Assembly (NCBI GenBank): GCA_922989275.2
Contig: OV277868.1
Location: forward strand, 55,054,216-55,118,215
Origin: Gari tellinella
Lineage: Eukaryota > Mollusca > Bivalvia > Cardiida > Psammobiidae
Length of the DNA: 64,000 nucleotides
Direction: 5' to 3'
Shown: positions 21,353 through 31,955 of the stretch, one piece after another
Layout of the letters: each line of letters begins with the position of its first letter
Position numbering within the stretch: the stretch's first letter is position 1
Notes under the pieces: generated by a model
Seen by the model: the letters and a program-made list of their open reading frames with translations, nothing else
The model's database searches: none
Told to the model about the DNA's origin: nothing
Translations under genes and position numbers: made by a program

Positions 21353-21625
21353 AAACAGTTTCGACTCAGGTGAGACGCCGAGTAACTCGGAGTCTCAACT
21401 AAGTCCAAAACGCGTGAATCGTGCAGTTAAAACTGTTTGCCAAACAGTTTGCACCCGTTATCATAAATTCTCAACTAACTTGTTAAAGGCGGCATAGCCT
21501 ATGTTTCAGAGAAATAGGTTAATATGCTATAGTTGCTTGTTAAAATATCAAAAGAGTGGATACAATTTGGATCCAGATGAGGCACTAAATAACTTTGCGT
21601 CTCATCTAGACCTACACTGTTTGCA
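21353..21625. repeat. Two H1 hairpins
   Basis: At 21353-21415, CAAACAGTTTCGACTCAGGT with loop CCGAGTAACTCGG. At 21552-21625, ACAATTTGGATCCAGATGAG paired with CTCATCTAGACCTACACTGT. Both have mutations in the arms; no family ends assigned. Confidence 0.5.
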
Positions 21626-21756
21626 TTAGTTACATATACATGTACACATAATCACAAACTGCGTCTGAAGGGTTGAATAGCCTCATAATTGTTATGTTTC
21701 TTAGAAATAAGTAAATGTGTTTTAATTTTTTGTGGAAAATATCACATGTGTGTCAA

Positions 21757-21932
21757 CCAGTTTGAATCCAGATGAGACGCCGAGTAACCCGGCGTTTCAT
21801 CAGACTCCAAACTGTTTGCCATATAGTAAACCATTAGAAATGTCAAAATGTTGTCATTTTGTACCTTTAAATGCACTGCGTTTGCATTTCATTTGCGATT
21901 GAATGGGAAAGAATAACGTTTTCTCCACTGTA
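21757..21932. mobile_element. Family A MITE, copy 4 (left end lost)
   Basis: H1 core at 21757-21820 with loop CCGAGTAACCCGGC, then GCGTTTGCATTTCATTTGCG, GGGAAAGAATAACGTTTTCT and CCACTGTA. Confidence 0.7.
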
Positions 21933-21955
21933 TCAGCCAAACTTTGATCCGCGCA

Positions 21956-22206
21956 TTAACCCTTTGAACCCTAGTCCCGCATATAGGCGTCCTTTTCAAA
22001 CAGTGTACATGTGAATAGTACACTTGTCCTGTGCAAACAGTGAAATCCCAGATCAGAGGGCTCCGAAAGGAGCCCTCTGATCAGGGTCTTCACTGTTTGT
22101 CATAATGCCAAACATTGACAAAAACAACCCTTAAAAGTCAGAAATGGACTAAACTAAAATGAAAACTGGAATTGTTCATTTAAAGTTTTAGGGAGGAAAG
22201 AGTTAA
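21956..22206. mobile_element. Family C MITE, copy 4 (intact)
   Basis: Reference copy of family C. Starts TTAACCCTTTGAACCCTAGT and ends GGGAGGAAAGAGTTAA. H1 core at about 22038-22100 with a perfect loop stem AGAGGGCTCC / GGAGCCCTCT. Close to the copy at 42544-42794. Confidence 0.85.
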
Positions 22207-22490
22207 ACACGCTATTTTAGCGGACAGAGAGTAAAGTAGTGAAAGAATTAACGTGGTAGACTCCTAATGAGATCATGCCAATGTCGATTAGTATCAGAAA
22301 CTCAACGGAGAGCGGTCGGCCATTCTCGTCAATTGTCGACCCATTCCGAACCATGCTGAACATTGTTCGGAACGAGTCGACAGCTGACGAGGATGACCGA
22401 TCGCTGCACGTAGAGTACCGATATGTTCCGAGTTGGTTAAGGGTCCTTGATCTAACTATATGAGCGACGAAAGCTGAACGATATGTCCGG
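22207..22490. other. No feature recognised
   Basis: Unusually CpG-rich for this neighbourhood (GGTCGGCC, CGACCCATTCCGAACC, ACGAGTCGACAGCTGACG), but no frame longer than about 60 codons. Confidence 0.4.
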
Positions 22491-22741
22491 TACAGTGGAG
22501 AATACGTTATTCTTTCCCATTTAAACGCAAACGAAACGCAAACGCAAAGCTATAAAACGAAGAAATGTATATTTTTTGGAAGATTCTGATAATTCATATT
22601 TGTCTTGGTGGCAAACAGTTTGGAGCCTGGTCTGACGCCGGGTTATCCGGCGTCTGATCTGGCTCCAAACTGTTTGCAATAGAAATAATAGTTTTAGCGT
22701 AAATGCGTTAATCTGGAAAGAATAGCGTTTTCTCCACTGTA
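22491..22741. mobile_element. Family A MITE, copy 5 (intact)
   Basis: TACAGTGGAGAATACGTTAT ... GCGTTTTCTCCACTGTA. H1 core at about 22612-22675, loop GCCGGGTTATCCGGC. Confidence 0.85.
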
Positions 22742-22910
22742 AGTGCTGCCCCTTTAAAATATCAAACAAGCAGGATGGTGAATTGACGCACACGGTTAAT
22801 CGGATTACAATAAACCAGTGTTACTTTTTATTTTATAAATAACATTTAAATGAGATTATTGACAAGTAGCACTTGAAACATTCTGGATTGGATTTAGATT
22901 TTAACCCTTT

Positions 22911-23108
22911 ACCCAATAATAATATAGTTTGCTTAAAGTTAAGCAGATGGCGCCTCAATTCCTATTCTGCTTTACTTTCATTCTACTTTAAGCTACCATC
23001 GATTAGGGTATAGAACAGTATTTCTAAAGGTTCATATTCATAATGTATAAAGTGGAACTACTTTCTTTAGAGGACGCACACGTTCAAAGCGTAAAAAGCG
23101 GGTTTAGA
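22911..23108. mobile_element. Family D MITE, copy 6 (right end lost)
   Basis: TTAACCCTTTACCCAATAAT, shortened H2 core, ATTCATAATGTATAAAGTGG, CTTTCTTTAGAGGACGC and GCGTAAAAAGCGGG. Confidence 0.6.
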
Positions 23109-23305
23109 GTACAAAAGCTTCAGACGGATTTCCGTTTGACATCCAACACTTTATCAAAGTTTTTTTTCTCCTTTGAAATATTTTTATCTAAAAAAGTAAT
23201 TTATCACAAACTAAGGTGTGTTTGTTTATACTGGCGCCTAACATGCATTTACACAAATTACAAATTATAGGAACACATTATATTACATGTAGATCTTATA
23301 TATGT

Positions 23306-23621
23306 TACAGTACTGAACCTTATTAAATTAAATTGATAATCGCAAGCGAATTGCCATCGAATTGCCATCGAATTGCCATCGAATCGCGCGCTTCTAAAAA
23401 CAAATCCTACGTTTGAATATTTTTACGCGAATTTTCCGAAGCAGTTGTGACAAAAATGGAATCGAAAACAATAACGAGGGCAAATTTGCGAACATTTGTG
23501 AGACACACCATTCAAGAAAACTTACCCGAGGGTAAAGTTAGTACTTTGAATTGCAAGCGAATTGCCATGGAATTGCAAGCGAATCGCAAAAATTGTTAAT
23601 TTAATAAGATTCAGTACTGTA
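23306..23621. mobile_element. Family H element, copy 1
   Basis: TA-flanked inverted ends TACAGTACTGAACCTTATTA and TAAGATTCAGTACTGTA. Tandem GAATTGCCATC / GAATTGCAAGC units lie at both sides. The interior carries a 47-codon open frame. An inverted second copy is at 62581-62899. Confidence 0.75.
23456..23599 (+). CDS. 47-residue ORF inside family H (uncertain)
   Basis: ATG to TAA inside the repeat. It begins MESKTITRANLRTFVR, continues TIQENLPEGKV and ends in KRIAMELQANRKNC. The same frame, with conservative changes, is open in the second copy (minus strand, 62595-62777). The C-terminal ELQAN part is encoded by the tandem GAATTGCAAGC units. I do not recognise a family. It may be the remnant of a longer protein carried by an autonomous relative. 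Confidence 0.35.
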   Translation: MESKTITRANLRTFVRHTIQENLPEGKVSTLNCKRIAMELQANRKNC

Positions 23622-23661
23622 ATCCTTTTGCTGCTAGACTCTATAACCTACATGTACCATA

Positions 23662-23732
23662 GGTAAACAGTTTTGATTCAGATCAGACACTGCGTTACGC
23701 GGCGTCTGATCTGGATCCAAGCTGCTTGACAC
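23662..23732. repeat. H1 hairpin, family B type
   Basis: GTAAACAGTTTTGATTCAGA with loop CTGCGTTACGCGGC and TCTGATCTGGATCCAAGC. ACACTATAATAG follows, as in family B. Confidence 0.6.
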
Positions 23733-24075
23733 TATAATAGCAATATTTCCTAAATAAAACACACATTAAATATCCAATTTTAGAGTAATTTTACATGTAT
23801 TGGAAAATAATTACGGTTAATTCACTCTAACTCATTTATCCTTCATACGACAAAAGGGCAATATCTGTTTCCAATTTAGTCTAGCCCATAGGGATGTTTT
23901 ATACAATATCTTACAAATGGACAAACAGTACCCTAATCATAGGAGTACTAAAGGGGTCTTCTTTGTTTGTAAATGACAAGCACTCGTTTCACACGTATAT
24001 TGTCTATAAAAGACGTATGTACACGTGTCAATAGGGTTCAGGATGCTACACCACGACGAGCCCAGACAAACAGTG

Positions 24076-24298
24076 TACAGAGGAGCAGACGTTATTTTTT
24101 CCCGTTAAAACGCACACAAAAAGCAAACACAATGTTATTAATTGGAGAAATTGCAATTTTCTAAAGTTTTTAATGATTTATTTAAATTTGAGTGGCAAAC
24201 AGTTTGGAGCATGATCAGACACCGGGTCACCAGGTGTCTGATCTTGCTCAAAACTGTTTGCAATGGAAGCAATAGATTTAGCTTAAACGCGTTTATTT
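24076..24298. mobile_element. Family A MITE, copy 6 (right end replaced)
   Basis: TACAGAGGAGCAGACGTTAT, H1 core at about 24196-24260, then TTTAGCTTAAACGCGTTTAT; it stops where the palindrome at 24299 starts. Confidence 0.65.
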
Positions 24299-24435
24299 AA
24301 GAAATGAATTGATTTTTTCGGCGTTCAAGCGAAATGAACGACAGAAAATTATTGGCAAATACCATGGTAAATTTGCCGATAATTTTCTGTCGTTCATTTC
24401 GCTTGAACGCCGAAAAACAAATCAATTCATTTCTT
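24299..24435. repeat. Near-perfect 137-bp palindrome
   Basis: AAGAAATGAATTGATTTTTTC pairs with the inverse ending ATCAATTCATTTCTT; inner arms GGCGTTCAAGCGAAATGAAC and GACAGAAAATTATTGGCAAA pair almost perfectly around ATACCATGGTA. Probably a foldback element. Confidence 0.85.
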
Positions 24436-25200
24436 ATATTTACAATGTATTTACTGTAATTTCTAATATTAGATTAACATTTTGTAAGTATGCATGTATG
24501 TTTAAATTATCTTAGAGGTTGATAACACGAAAAGTGTGTACCCTATAAGGAACAGCCATGACCGACTTACTGTTCGAAAAAAGCGGCGTATATTCGAAAG
24601 CAAGAAAAAATAAGTCCCATTGTTTACATTCCAAGTCAACGACTTGACCGTTTTGGCGGGGAAAATTGCAGATTTTTGACGTCATAGGAAGTGACGTCAT
24701 TTTAAAGTAGGATAAATATATCGAGGTTTTTTGTCATAAAGAAACGCAGATAGCCGCTCTTTAGAAGGAATGTCATTTTTCTTGCAATTTATCTCATTAA
24801 TAAAGAAGAAATTTAGTCGGGTATCATAGTTTTCACTTATAGGAAGGCATAGATCGGTTAAGAACAAATTTTGAAAACATTCGCCAAATGTTTGCTGTTC
24901 CAAGTTCCAAAGATTAATTCGCGAATTAAAACTGCATATGCCCCGCCCCCTTCGAAACTTATCAACAAGTCCCGCCCTCTCGAAAAGTGGTGTTTATACG
25001 AAATGAACACCCTTTTTGTCAATGGAATTGAATGGGGCGATTGTAAATATTGGAAAAGAATCACGTTTTCTCTATACTGTAAAATGATACTTCATGTAGT
25101 GGGTCCAGGGGGTGTAAACGTTGCTAGCTATAATAGCGTCTGCTTCACAGTTGTCGTCTGTAATTATTCATAGACATTATTTTTTAAGCGATTTTAACTA
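24436..25200. other. No gene recognised
   Basis: Contains TTTTTGACGTCATAGGAAGTG, a pair of CRE-like GACGTCA sites 12 bases apart near 24677-24698, and a worn family A right end (AAAAGAATCACGTTTTCTC) near 25055. No convincing frame. Confidence 0.4.
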
Positions 25201-25204
25201 AAGA

Positions 25205-25270
25205 AAACAGGGAGGATCCTGATCAGGCACCGTGTTGCGTGGCTTCTGATCTGGATTCTAACTGTTTGTA
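25205..25270. repeat. H1 hairpin, worn
   Basis: AACAGGGAGGATCCTGATCA with loop CACCGTGTTGCGTGGC and CTGATCTGGATTCTAACTGT. Confidence 0.5.
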
Positions 25271-25721
25271 ATTTCAAGTAAAGCAAGCGAAGTATCAAAT
25301 GCAACCGGATACCAGTGCCCCTGGGCATTTTAATTTAGTTTTATAAACAAATTGAAGTCTTATAAATGGACTCGGTATTTTTACAACAGCAACATAACTG
25401 GCATTTTCAAATAGTTTGGATTAAGATTGCGGGCGATAAGGCTTGACAATTTAACAGAGTCCAAACTCTTTTCACAATTGTAGTTAGATTTCTACACTTA
25501 TCTATCTCTGGAAATTTGTTTGGAAAAAGAAACTATGACAAAAACTATGACGCACACTGCAATTTAGACGGAATATGGATGGGTTGAAAAGATACAATAT
25601 GTTGAGCAGAAAAGGCTAGAAATGAAGTCGGAGACTAAAAACGTCGTCTTCGCCTGCTGCAATATAGTCTACTTCATAGATGTCGTCTGCGAACTGATTA
25701 TAAATTTTAAATTTTAAGAGC

Positions 25722-25971
25722 TACAGTGGAGAAAACATTATTCTTTCCCAATAAACGCGTTAACGCTTAAACTATTATTTGCAGTGCAAACAGTTAGGAG
25801 CCAGATCAGACGCCGGGAAACCCGGCGTCTGATCAGGCTCCAAACTGTTTGCCACCATGATAGACATGAATGATTAAAATTGTCCAAAAGTTGCAATTTT
25901 CTACGTTTTAATGCTTTGCGTTTGCGTACGTTTGCGTTTAAACGGGAAAGAATAACGTTTTCTCCACTGTA
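25722..25971. mobile_element. Family A MITE, copy 7 (intact)
   Basis: TACAGTGGAGAAAACATTAT on the left and AATAACGTTTTCTCCACTGT on the right. H1 core at about 25789-25852, loop GCCGGGAAACCCGGC. Confidence 0.85.
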
Positions 25972-26021
25972 CATGTCTTAGTTTTACTAAACCTTTTCAT
26001 GGTCAAATTTTCGGGATATTT

Positions 26022-26220
26022 TTAGCCCTTCACCACTTTATTGTTATCTGCAAAACACGTTTCAAAAAGTTAGATTTCAGGTTGTATGACTTAATAAATA
26101 TCGCCAAGAGTGTCAAACAGTTTGGGTCCTGATCAGACGCCGCGTAACGCGGCGTCTGATCAGGACCCAAACTGTTTGCAAAAGGCGCTTTTAAGCGTCA
26201 TTGAGAATGAAAGGGCATAA
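26022..26220. mobile_element. Family B MITE, reverse copy
   Basis: GCCCTTCACCACTTTATTGT at left, perfect H1 core at about 26113-26180 (TTTGGGTCCTGATCAGACGC and its inverse), then AAAAGGCGCTTTTAAGCG and TGAGAATGAAAGGGC. Confidence 0.75.
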
Positions 26221-26507
26221 GAGGATCAAAGAGTTTGTATTTGTATTTTATATTGGTTATGACTTACGTCGCTTTTAACAGTAATTCAGTCATATCGCGA
26301 CGTCCAGCTAATTACAGGTGGAGGAAGACCCTAGAGGTCAAAGACGTTTGATCTTGATCAGACACCGCACTTTGTAAAGTAACTAAGAACACACACCGTA
26401 AAATCGAGACATTTCGGAACGATGTATGTCACGTCGGGGTTAATTACAATTAAAAAAAAAAGGGATTTTTATCGAGTGTTTAGTAAGACATTGTACATGT
26501 AGTATAT

Positions 26508-26770
26508 GGCTGCTCTTTATGGAGTATCTGCTTAACTTTAAGCCTAGTTTAAGCTACACTTTGCTAGGGTATAAGTATTATTTTAAGAAACATATTACAT
26601 GTAATGACTGTATACAGTGGAACTAGTTTCTTCAACGAAGGAATAAAGTAAAACACCGTAAAAGGGCGTATCTCTTGGTTAACTACTCAAATAAAGAGTA
26701 AACTGAAAAGCAAAACGCTCTTTAATAAGCATTCTGCTTTAATTCCACCAGTTTAGGAGCTGCCACCTGT
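26508..26770. repeat. Family D remnant followed by an H2 remnant
   Basis: Family D right half at 26508-26683 (TTTAAGCCTAGTTTAAGC, TTCAACGAAGGAATAAAG, TTGGTTAAC). At 26690-26770 a family E-like half core (AACGCTCTTTAATAAGCATT, GGAGCTGCCACCTGTC). Confidence 0.5.
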
Positions 26771-27085
26771 CTTTAACCCCACAGCACTAAGTAACCGTAA
26801 CGGGGCTAACATCCCATGATTAATTTTGAAGTAGTCGGGAAGTTGATTAGTATATAAATGTACGTGTTTGATTTACGCAACGGTACACAAACTACTAGCT
26901 TATCAGCATCTAGAATAGATTTACAAATCACATGCTTTCATTAAAAAAGAAAGAAAATAACCTCACAACGTTTATTAGAGGGAACGAGAGTTGGTGTGTG
27001 TTTAAATGTGTTGTTTGCTTCAAACTAGCAGTCATCTGTTAGATCAATGCTTTCCTAATTAACGCGTATGTGCAACATATCAAAC
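26771..27085. other. No feature recognised
   Basis: AT-rich, no bounded repeat or gene seen. Confidence 0.4.
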
Positions 27086-27089
27086 AAGT

Positions 27090-27235
27090 ATTTCAAACCC
27101 GGCGTCTGATCAGGCTCCACACTGTTTGTCACTCAGATCCACACATATTTAAAGTTTGCCGTTTCTCCATTTATTGTATTACGTTTGCGTTTAGTATCGT
27201 TTAAACCCAGAAAGAATAACGTCATAATCACTATA
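27090..27235. repeat. Family A fragment
   Basis: Half an H1 core (CCCGGCGTCTGATCAGGC, CACACTGTTTGTCACTCAG), then TTACGTTTGCGTTTAG and AAGAATAACGTC. The left half is missing. Confidence 0.55.
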
Positions 27236-27260
27236 CACATGTACTATAGCCTATTCAGGA

Positions 27261-27489
27261 TACAGTGGAGAATCTGTTATTCTTTCCCGTTTAAACGCAA
27301 ACGTACGCAAACGCAAAGCACTAAAACGTAGAAAAGAACAACTTTTTGGACAATTATGATAGTTCTTGTTTATCTTGGTGGCAAACAGTTTTGAGCCTGA
27401 TCAGGTCTGGCTCCAAACTGTTTGCTATGGAAATAATAGTTTTAGCGTAAACGCGTTTATTGGGAAAGAATAACAGATTCTCCACTGTA
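27261..27489. mobile_element. Family A MITE, copy 8 (core shortened)
   Basis: TACAGTGGAGAATCTGTTAT ... AACAGATTCTCCACTGTA. The H1 core has lost its GC-rich loop stem (GAGCCTGATCAGGTCTGGCT). First of three close copies. Confidence 0.85.
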
Positions 27490-27501
27490 TATCTAGACGC
27501 C

Positions 27502-27751
27502 TACAGTCGGGAAGACGTTATTCCTCCCGTTTAAATGCAAATAAAACGCAAACGCAATGCATTAAAATGTAGAAAAGTACAACCATGTGAAATATCTAAT
27601 CATTTATTTTAAATATGAGTGGCAAACAATTTGGAGCCTGAACAGACGCCGGGTTACCCGGCGTCTGATCTGGCTCCGAACTGTTTGCTATGGAAATAAC
27701 GATTTAAGCGTAAACGCATTTATTGGAAAGAATAACATTTTCTCCACTGTA
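27502..27751. mobile_element. Family A MITE, copy 9
   Basis: TACAGTCGGGAAGACGTTAT ... AACATTTTCTCCACTGTA. H1 core at about 27621-27685. Only 12 bases separate it from copy 8. Confidence 0.8.
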
Positions 27752-27972
27752 CATGTAACTCTATGAATGTCAAATTCACTTGGTTGAACCCATTCACATT
27801 TGACATTGTTGTCTGCATTATCGTGTCGGTTTGAGGCAGTTTGGCTGCATACATGTCAATAGGAGTGCCAAACAGTTTGGGTCCTGATAAGACGCACTCA
27901 GCATCTTATCTGGGTCAGTTGGTTTTCAATGCAACTGTTCACGACCTAAATGTGGATGTTGAAGTTGGTAAG

Positions 27973-28203
27973 TACAGTGGAAAATACGTTTTTTTATTTA
28001 ATAAAGGCGGTTGCTTAAAATGTATGCCCATTGCAAACTGTTTGGAGCCAGATCGGACGCCGGGTAACCCGGCGTCTGATCAGGCTTCAAACTGTTTGCT
28101 TTACGGATTGAAACTTTTTGTTAACATTTTAGATAAACTGTCATTTTGTATGTTTTATTGAATTGTGTTTGAGTTTAGTTTCCATAACGTCTTCTCAACT
28201 GTA
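27973..28203. mobile_element. Family A MITE, copy 10 (worn)
   Basis: TACAGTGGAAAATACGTTTT, H1 core at about 28034-28098, CATAACGTCTTCTCAACTGTA-like right end. Confidence 0.7.
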
Positions 28204-28309
28204 TAAATGACTGTACATGTACTAGATTGTTTTGGCGCAATGCACGTTGGCTGCAGTGGAATTCACGTGCAGGCTATACATTTGTATAACCTTCTCCTAT
28301 CTATCCCTT

Positions 28310-28970
28310 AATCCACGGAACCCTAGCGACGAGTATACTCGTCATTTACAACAGTAAACTGTGCACTTGGTCTATACAAACAATGTAGACCACTTCAGAG
28401 TGTACACATCATTTGTCACTAGGCATTGTTAGGCAAATTTTTGAAATAATCAACCCTGACAAAGCCATGTCGTATAATATATCACCATAAATTTAGTATA
28501 GAAGACTAGCCTATGGTTCAAGTCAAGTATGTTTCACATTATGTTTGGAATTGTTTATACGTATTTATAGTCTGTATAGAGAGGTCGCTCAGATGTAAAC
28601 TAGAGTTATTGCTTATGCCAATTGATAGCTACATCAACTGGTTTGATAAACTCCATACCATATAGCAATATGGCCAACACGTGTTCGTAACAAATTTCAG
28701 AATAAATACATGTATTTTCAGCAATGTGCACGACAAGAAATCTATAATTTTATCCCATAGTATTAGATGGTGGCTTAACCGTTTCCTTCCTGGACCTTCA
28801 AATGGCAAATTCTAATTTGCAATTTAATCTAGTGCATTTTGACAATTTAGAGTTGTGCTTTACAATATATTGCAAAATATCAAACTGTGAAGACCCTGTA
28901 CTGATATGGGTGGTATACACTGTTTGTATAGGTCAAATGTAGTATACACATACATACTGTTATAGTTACT
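28310..28970. repeat. Two family C fragments
   Basis: At 28310-28470: TTAATCCACGGAACCCTAGC, ACGAGTATACTCGT and AGTGTACACATCATTTGTC. At 28774-28970: TTAACCGTTTCCTTCCTGGA, GCAAAATATCAAACTGTGAA and GGTATACACTGTTTGTATAG. They may be halves of two elements in opposite orientation. The 300 bases between show no feature. Confidence 0.5.
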
Positions 28971-29297
28971 GCTGTTACTGCTTTACTTTCAGTCTGCTTT
29001 AAGTGACCAAAACACGTAATAGGCCATTAGGTGAAGGAATATACAGGTAAAGGGATATTCCTACTTTACGCTGCCACCTGTCGTTAAAACATTCACACTT
29101 CACACTAGAGCGATTAGATCGTTTTATCGGAAATCTTATTCCTCTCAAACCGTTTAGTACTCTCAGAACGATATCAAGACCAGTTCACCCATAAAATCCC
29201 ATAAAATCGCTTAAATAACGGCTTTAAGTTTTTCAGACATGAATATGAACCACGCAAAATACTTTCTTTATGGTGGCTTAAAACAGACAGAATGTGT

Positions 29298-29557
29298 TAC
29301 AGTGGAGAAAACGTTATTCTTTCCCAATAAACGCGTTTACGCTAAAACTATTACATTTTGTATTTCCAATGCAAGCAATTTGGAGCCAGGTCAGACGCCG
29401 GGTCACCCGGCGTCTGACCTGGCTCCAAACTGTTTGCCACTCAGATCAAAATGAATAGTTAGAATTGCCAAAATGTTGCCATTTTCTCCATTTTGGTGCG
29501 TTGTGTTTGCGTTTCGTTTGCGTTTAAACGGAAAAGAATAACGTTTTCTCCACTGTA
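29298..29557. mobile_element. Family A MITE, copy 11 (intact)
   Basis: TACAGTGGAGAAAACGTTAT ... ACGTTTTCTCCACTGTA. H1 core at about 29365-29430, loop GCCGGGTCACCCGGC. It sits in an H2-bearing remnant (TGGTGGCTTAAAACAGACAG left, CCAGAATTAGTCTACGAGG right). Confidence 0.85.
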
Positions 29558-29599
29558 ACCAGAATTAGTCTACGAGGTAAAGGGATGCTCATACTTCGT

Positions 29600-30030
29600 G
29601 TCTTTAAAACAATTAATACTTCTCGTAGCAGTGTATATGTTTCTCTATTTCACATCGTCCATTTGGTATCCTAAGAACGTTGGATTGTTGACTGAGTCTA
29701 AACAGACTGCCGCAAACAGGATAAACTCGTAGATAAACATACCATACTGCAAAACCTCGATAACACAACCAACGAAATGTCCGGACTTTGTTCAAAGTAT
29801 GTGAGTCTTAGATTTAGTTACTTGACCGAAGGCTGAACCCGAGGTTATTCCAGAGAAGTCTTTATTTCGAGGTTTCGCTCAGGACTGTCTTCACTTGTTT
29901 GATTTTCCTTCAATCGTTCGAATAAACATAGACAATATGATCAATTTCAGCTGATGGTAATCACATCACATTGCTACACTAACGAACTCTACCGTAAAAC
30001 CTCTCTATAACGACCACGAACACTATTATT
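29600..30030. other. No gene recognised
   Basis: Only short frames. A worn family E left end (CCGTAAAACCTCTCTATAAC) lies at about 29991. Confidence 0.4.
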
Positions 30031-30221
30031 ACAATAAAACCTCTATATAACAACAACTAATACGAAGGCTAATGAATTGTATTAAAGACAGGTGACAGCT
30101 TAAAGCAAGATGACAGTAAAACAGATAATTCCTTAGGGAGCTTTCAGTTTTACTGTTGCCTTACTTTAAGCAGCCACCTGTCGCAAACACCTAATAATTA
30201 ACTGGCACAGTGTATTGAAAA
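30031..30221. mobile_element. Family E MITE, copy 3
   Basis: ACAATAAAACCTCTATATAA, H2 core at about 30088-30182 (GACAGGTGACAGCTTAAAGC ... AGCAGCCACCTGTC). The right inverted end has decayed. Confidence 0.65.
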
Positions 30222-30682
30222 GAGCATTTTTGCTTAGACATGTTTTCCAAAGAAGAGAAACGATGGCGCTCATATTCAGCAGCTAAACGTTTTCTTAAAG
30301 AGAATAAAATCACATATTCATTCTTCACAATATTCCAGGCTTTATTAGGACTAGAAAGTCTTATGATACCAAATTACCTCCCTTTGATTCGAAATAATAA
30401 TGAATTTTGAGTGTTTTATTCTCGTTACATGTGTACTTTTATCTGAATGTTTTGTTTACATTGGTGAATGTCTGTATCTTCAAAATCTCAAACAAAACTT
30501 GAGTTCAAAAGGCACTTTAAAAATATGAAGCTTTAAAATTTAAAGTGAATGCAAAAAATAGGTACTTTCTTTTTTGGCTGAGTATATATATCAAATCGAT
30601 GATTATTCTATACCAGACGCGCGGTTTAGACCAATATATGTGTTCTAATGCAGCGGGTGATACAGATGTTAATTGCACTATC
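30222..30682. other. No feature recognised
   Basis: AT-rich; no frame with recognisable content. Confidence 0.45.
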
Positions 30683-30876
30683 TTAACCCTTGACTGTTAT
30701 TTGCAAGTAGTTTGGAACCGGATCAGACGACGTGGACCGCGGTCTCTGATCCGGATCCAAACGATTTGGCACTCATGTTAGATATTTTTCAACTAAAAAC
30801 TAAACGCATCTGTATTTGACAATTTTTTGAAGACGACAATTTCAAAGCAGACGATATCACGACAGATAAGGGTTTA
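30683..30876. mobile_element. Family B MITE, worn copy
   Basis: TTAACCCTTGACTGTTATTT, H1 core with ACGTGGACCGCGGT loop at about 30701-30770, GAAGACGACAATTTCAAAGC, ending GATAAGGGTTTA. Confidence 0.65.
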
Positions 30877-30919
30877 CTAAGGGACGAGAGGAGGGTGGTA
30901 CTGCATTATTATCAATCCT

Positions 30920-31169
30920 TTAACCCTTTCCCCCCATAGAAGCGCCTTTTAGCGAATATGATTTGTTCCTCCGCTAAAGAAAATAGTTCCAATTCAATCA
31001 GTCATGAATATATATAATAGGGAATATTTTCTATATTGTAGCACATGATAGCTTAAAGCAGGCTGAAAGTAAAGCAGAATGCGCCTAGGCGCATTCTGCT
31101 TTACGTTCAACCTGCTTAAGTAGGCAACTATCTTCAATTCTAGAAATAGGCTATCAGGTAAAGGGTTAA
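30920..31169. mobile_element. Family D MITE, copy 8 (reverse, intact)
   Basis: Starts TTAACCCTTTCCCCCCATAG and ends GGTAAAGGGTTAA. H2 core at about 31046-31135, loop AATGCGCCTAGGCGCATT. It directly abuts the LINE fragment that follows. Confidence 0.8.
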
Positions 31170-31399
31170 GACTTGATGAAACATGCGAGTGTGGCTTCGA
31201 GAAGGAAGATGCTGAACACTATATCATACATTGTAACAAATACCGAGATGCAAGGCTTAAACTTTTCAGAGCCACACGTTGTTTTTATTCTTTAAATTGT
31301 AACATGCTACCTTTTGGTTCGACTTTCTTGTCAGATACTGATAACACATGTCTATTTGGCGCTGTTCAAACGTTCCTAAGGGATGCCAAGCGTTTTTAA
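31169..31399 (+). pseudogene. LINE reverse-transcriptase C-terminal fragment
   Basis: An open frame of 76 codons ends with TAA at 31397-31399. It reads DETCECGFEKEDAEHYIIHC, a Cys-Cys-His-Cys cluster typical of the C-terminal zinc-binding region of non-LTR retrotransposon polyproteins, then KYRDARLKLF and CLFGAVQTFLRDAKRF. Everything upstream is missing: the frame enters straight from the end of a family D element. It is a 5'-truncated fossil, but with no stop inside this stretch. Confidence 0.75.
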
Positions 31400-31955
31400 C
31401 ATTATAATAGGAGTTTAAAAGAATTACGAAAATTATATGTGTATACACTTAATCAGTAGGGTGAGTCAGTAAAATACAGTCGAGCCTCGATGGCGTGAGC
31501 TTGCCTGACTTGGAACCAACTTAGGCAGCTTAGAGATATCGAGGATCTCTTATTATCACACTTTTCTTATTCGACTTAACCTTTATTACGAACATAGCAC
31601 TTATATTCTTTGAACTATTCCAGTTGTTTATTCTGTTAACAAACATAAACCACTACCAATGTTATAAATGCCCCATTTATGGGGAGGGCCTTTACTAATG
31701 TTGATAGAACTTGTGGCCCAACCCATTTACTTATATTAATACTATGTGGTATTACCCGTTTAAAATGATATGTCAACTATATTACATGTATATGAGTAAT
31801 AAAATATGTTTAAACTATCATTCCTTTCACCCATAGCTTGTTTTAGAATAGAAGAACGATGGTTTCTGCACAGTGCATTTACATGCAGAAATTATACACC
31901 AATCATTAGTTTGGTAATGATTGGTAATGATACTGAACACTATTTCCTAAACTCA
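31400..31955. other. LINE 3' flank and unassigned sequence
   Basis: AT-rich. TACAGTCGAGCCTCGATGG near 31475 resembles a family E-type left end without a partner. No gene. Confidence 0.35.

Noticed and set aside
24677..24698. Two GACGTCA sites as a regulatory unit
   Set aside because: Two short motifs without a nearby gene are not enough to call a promoter.
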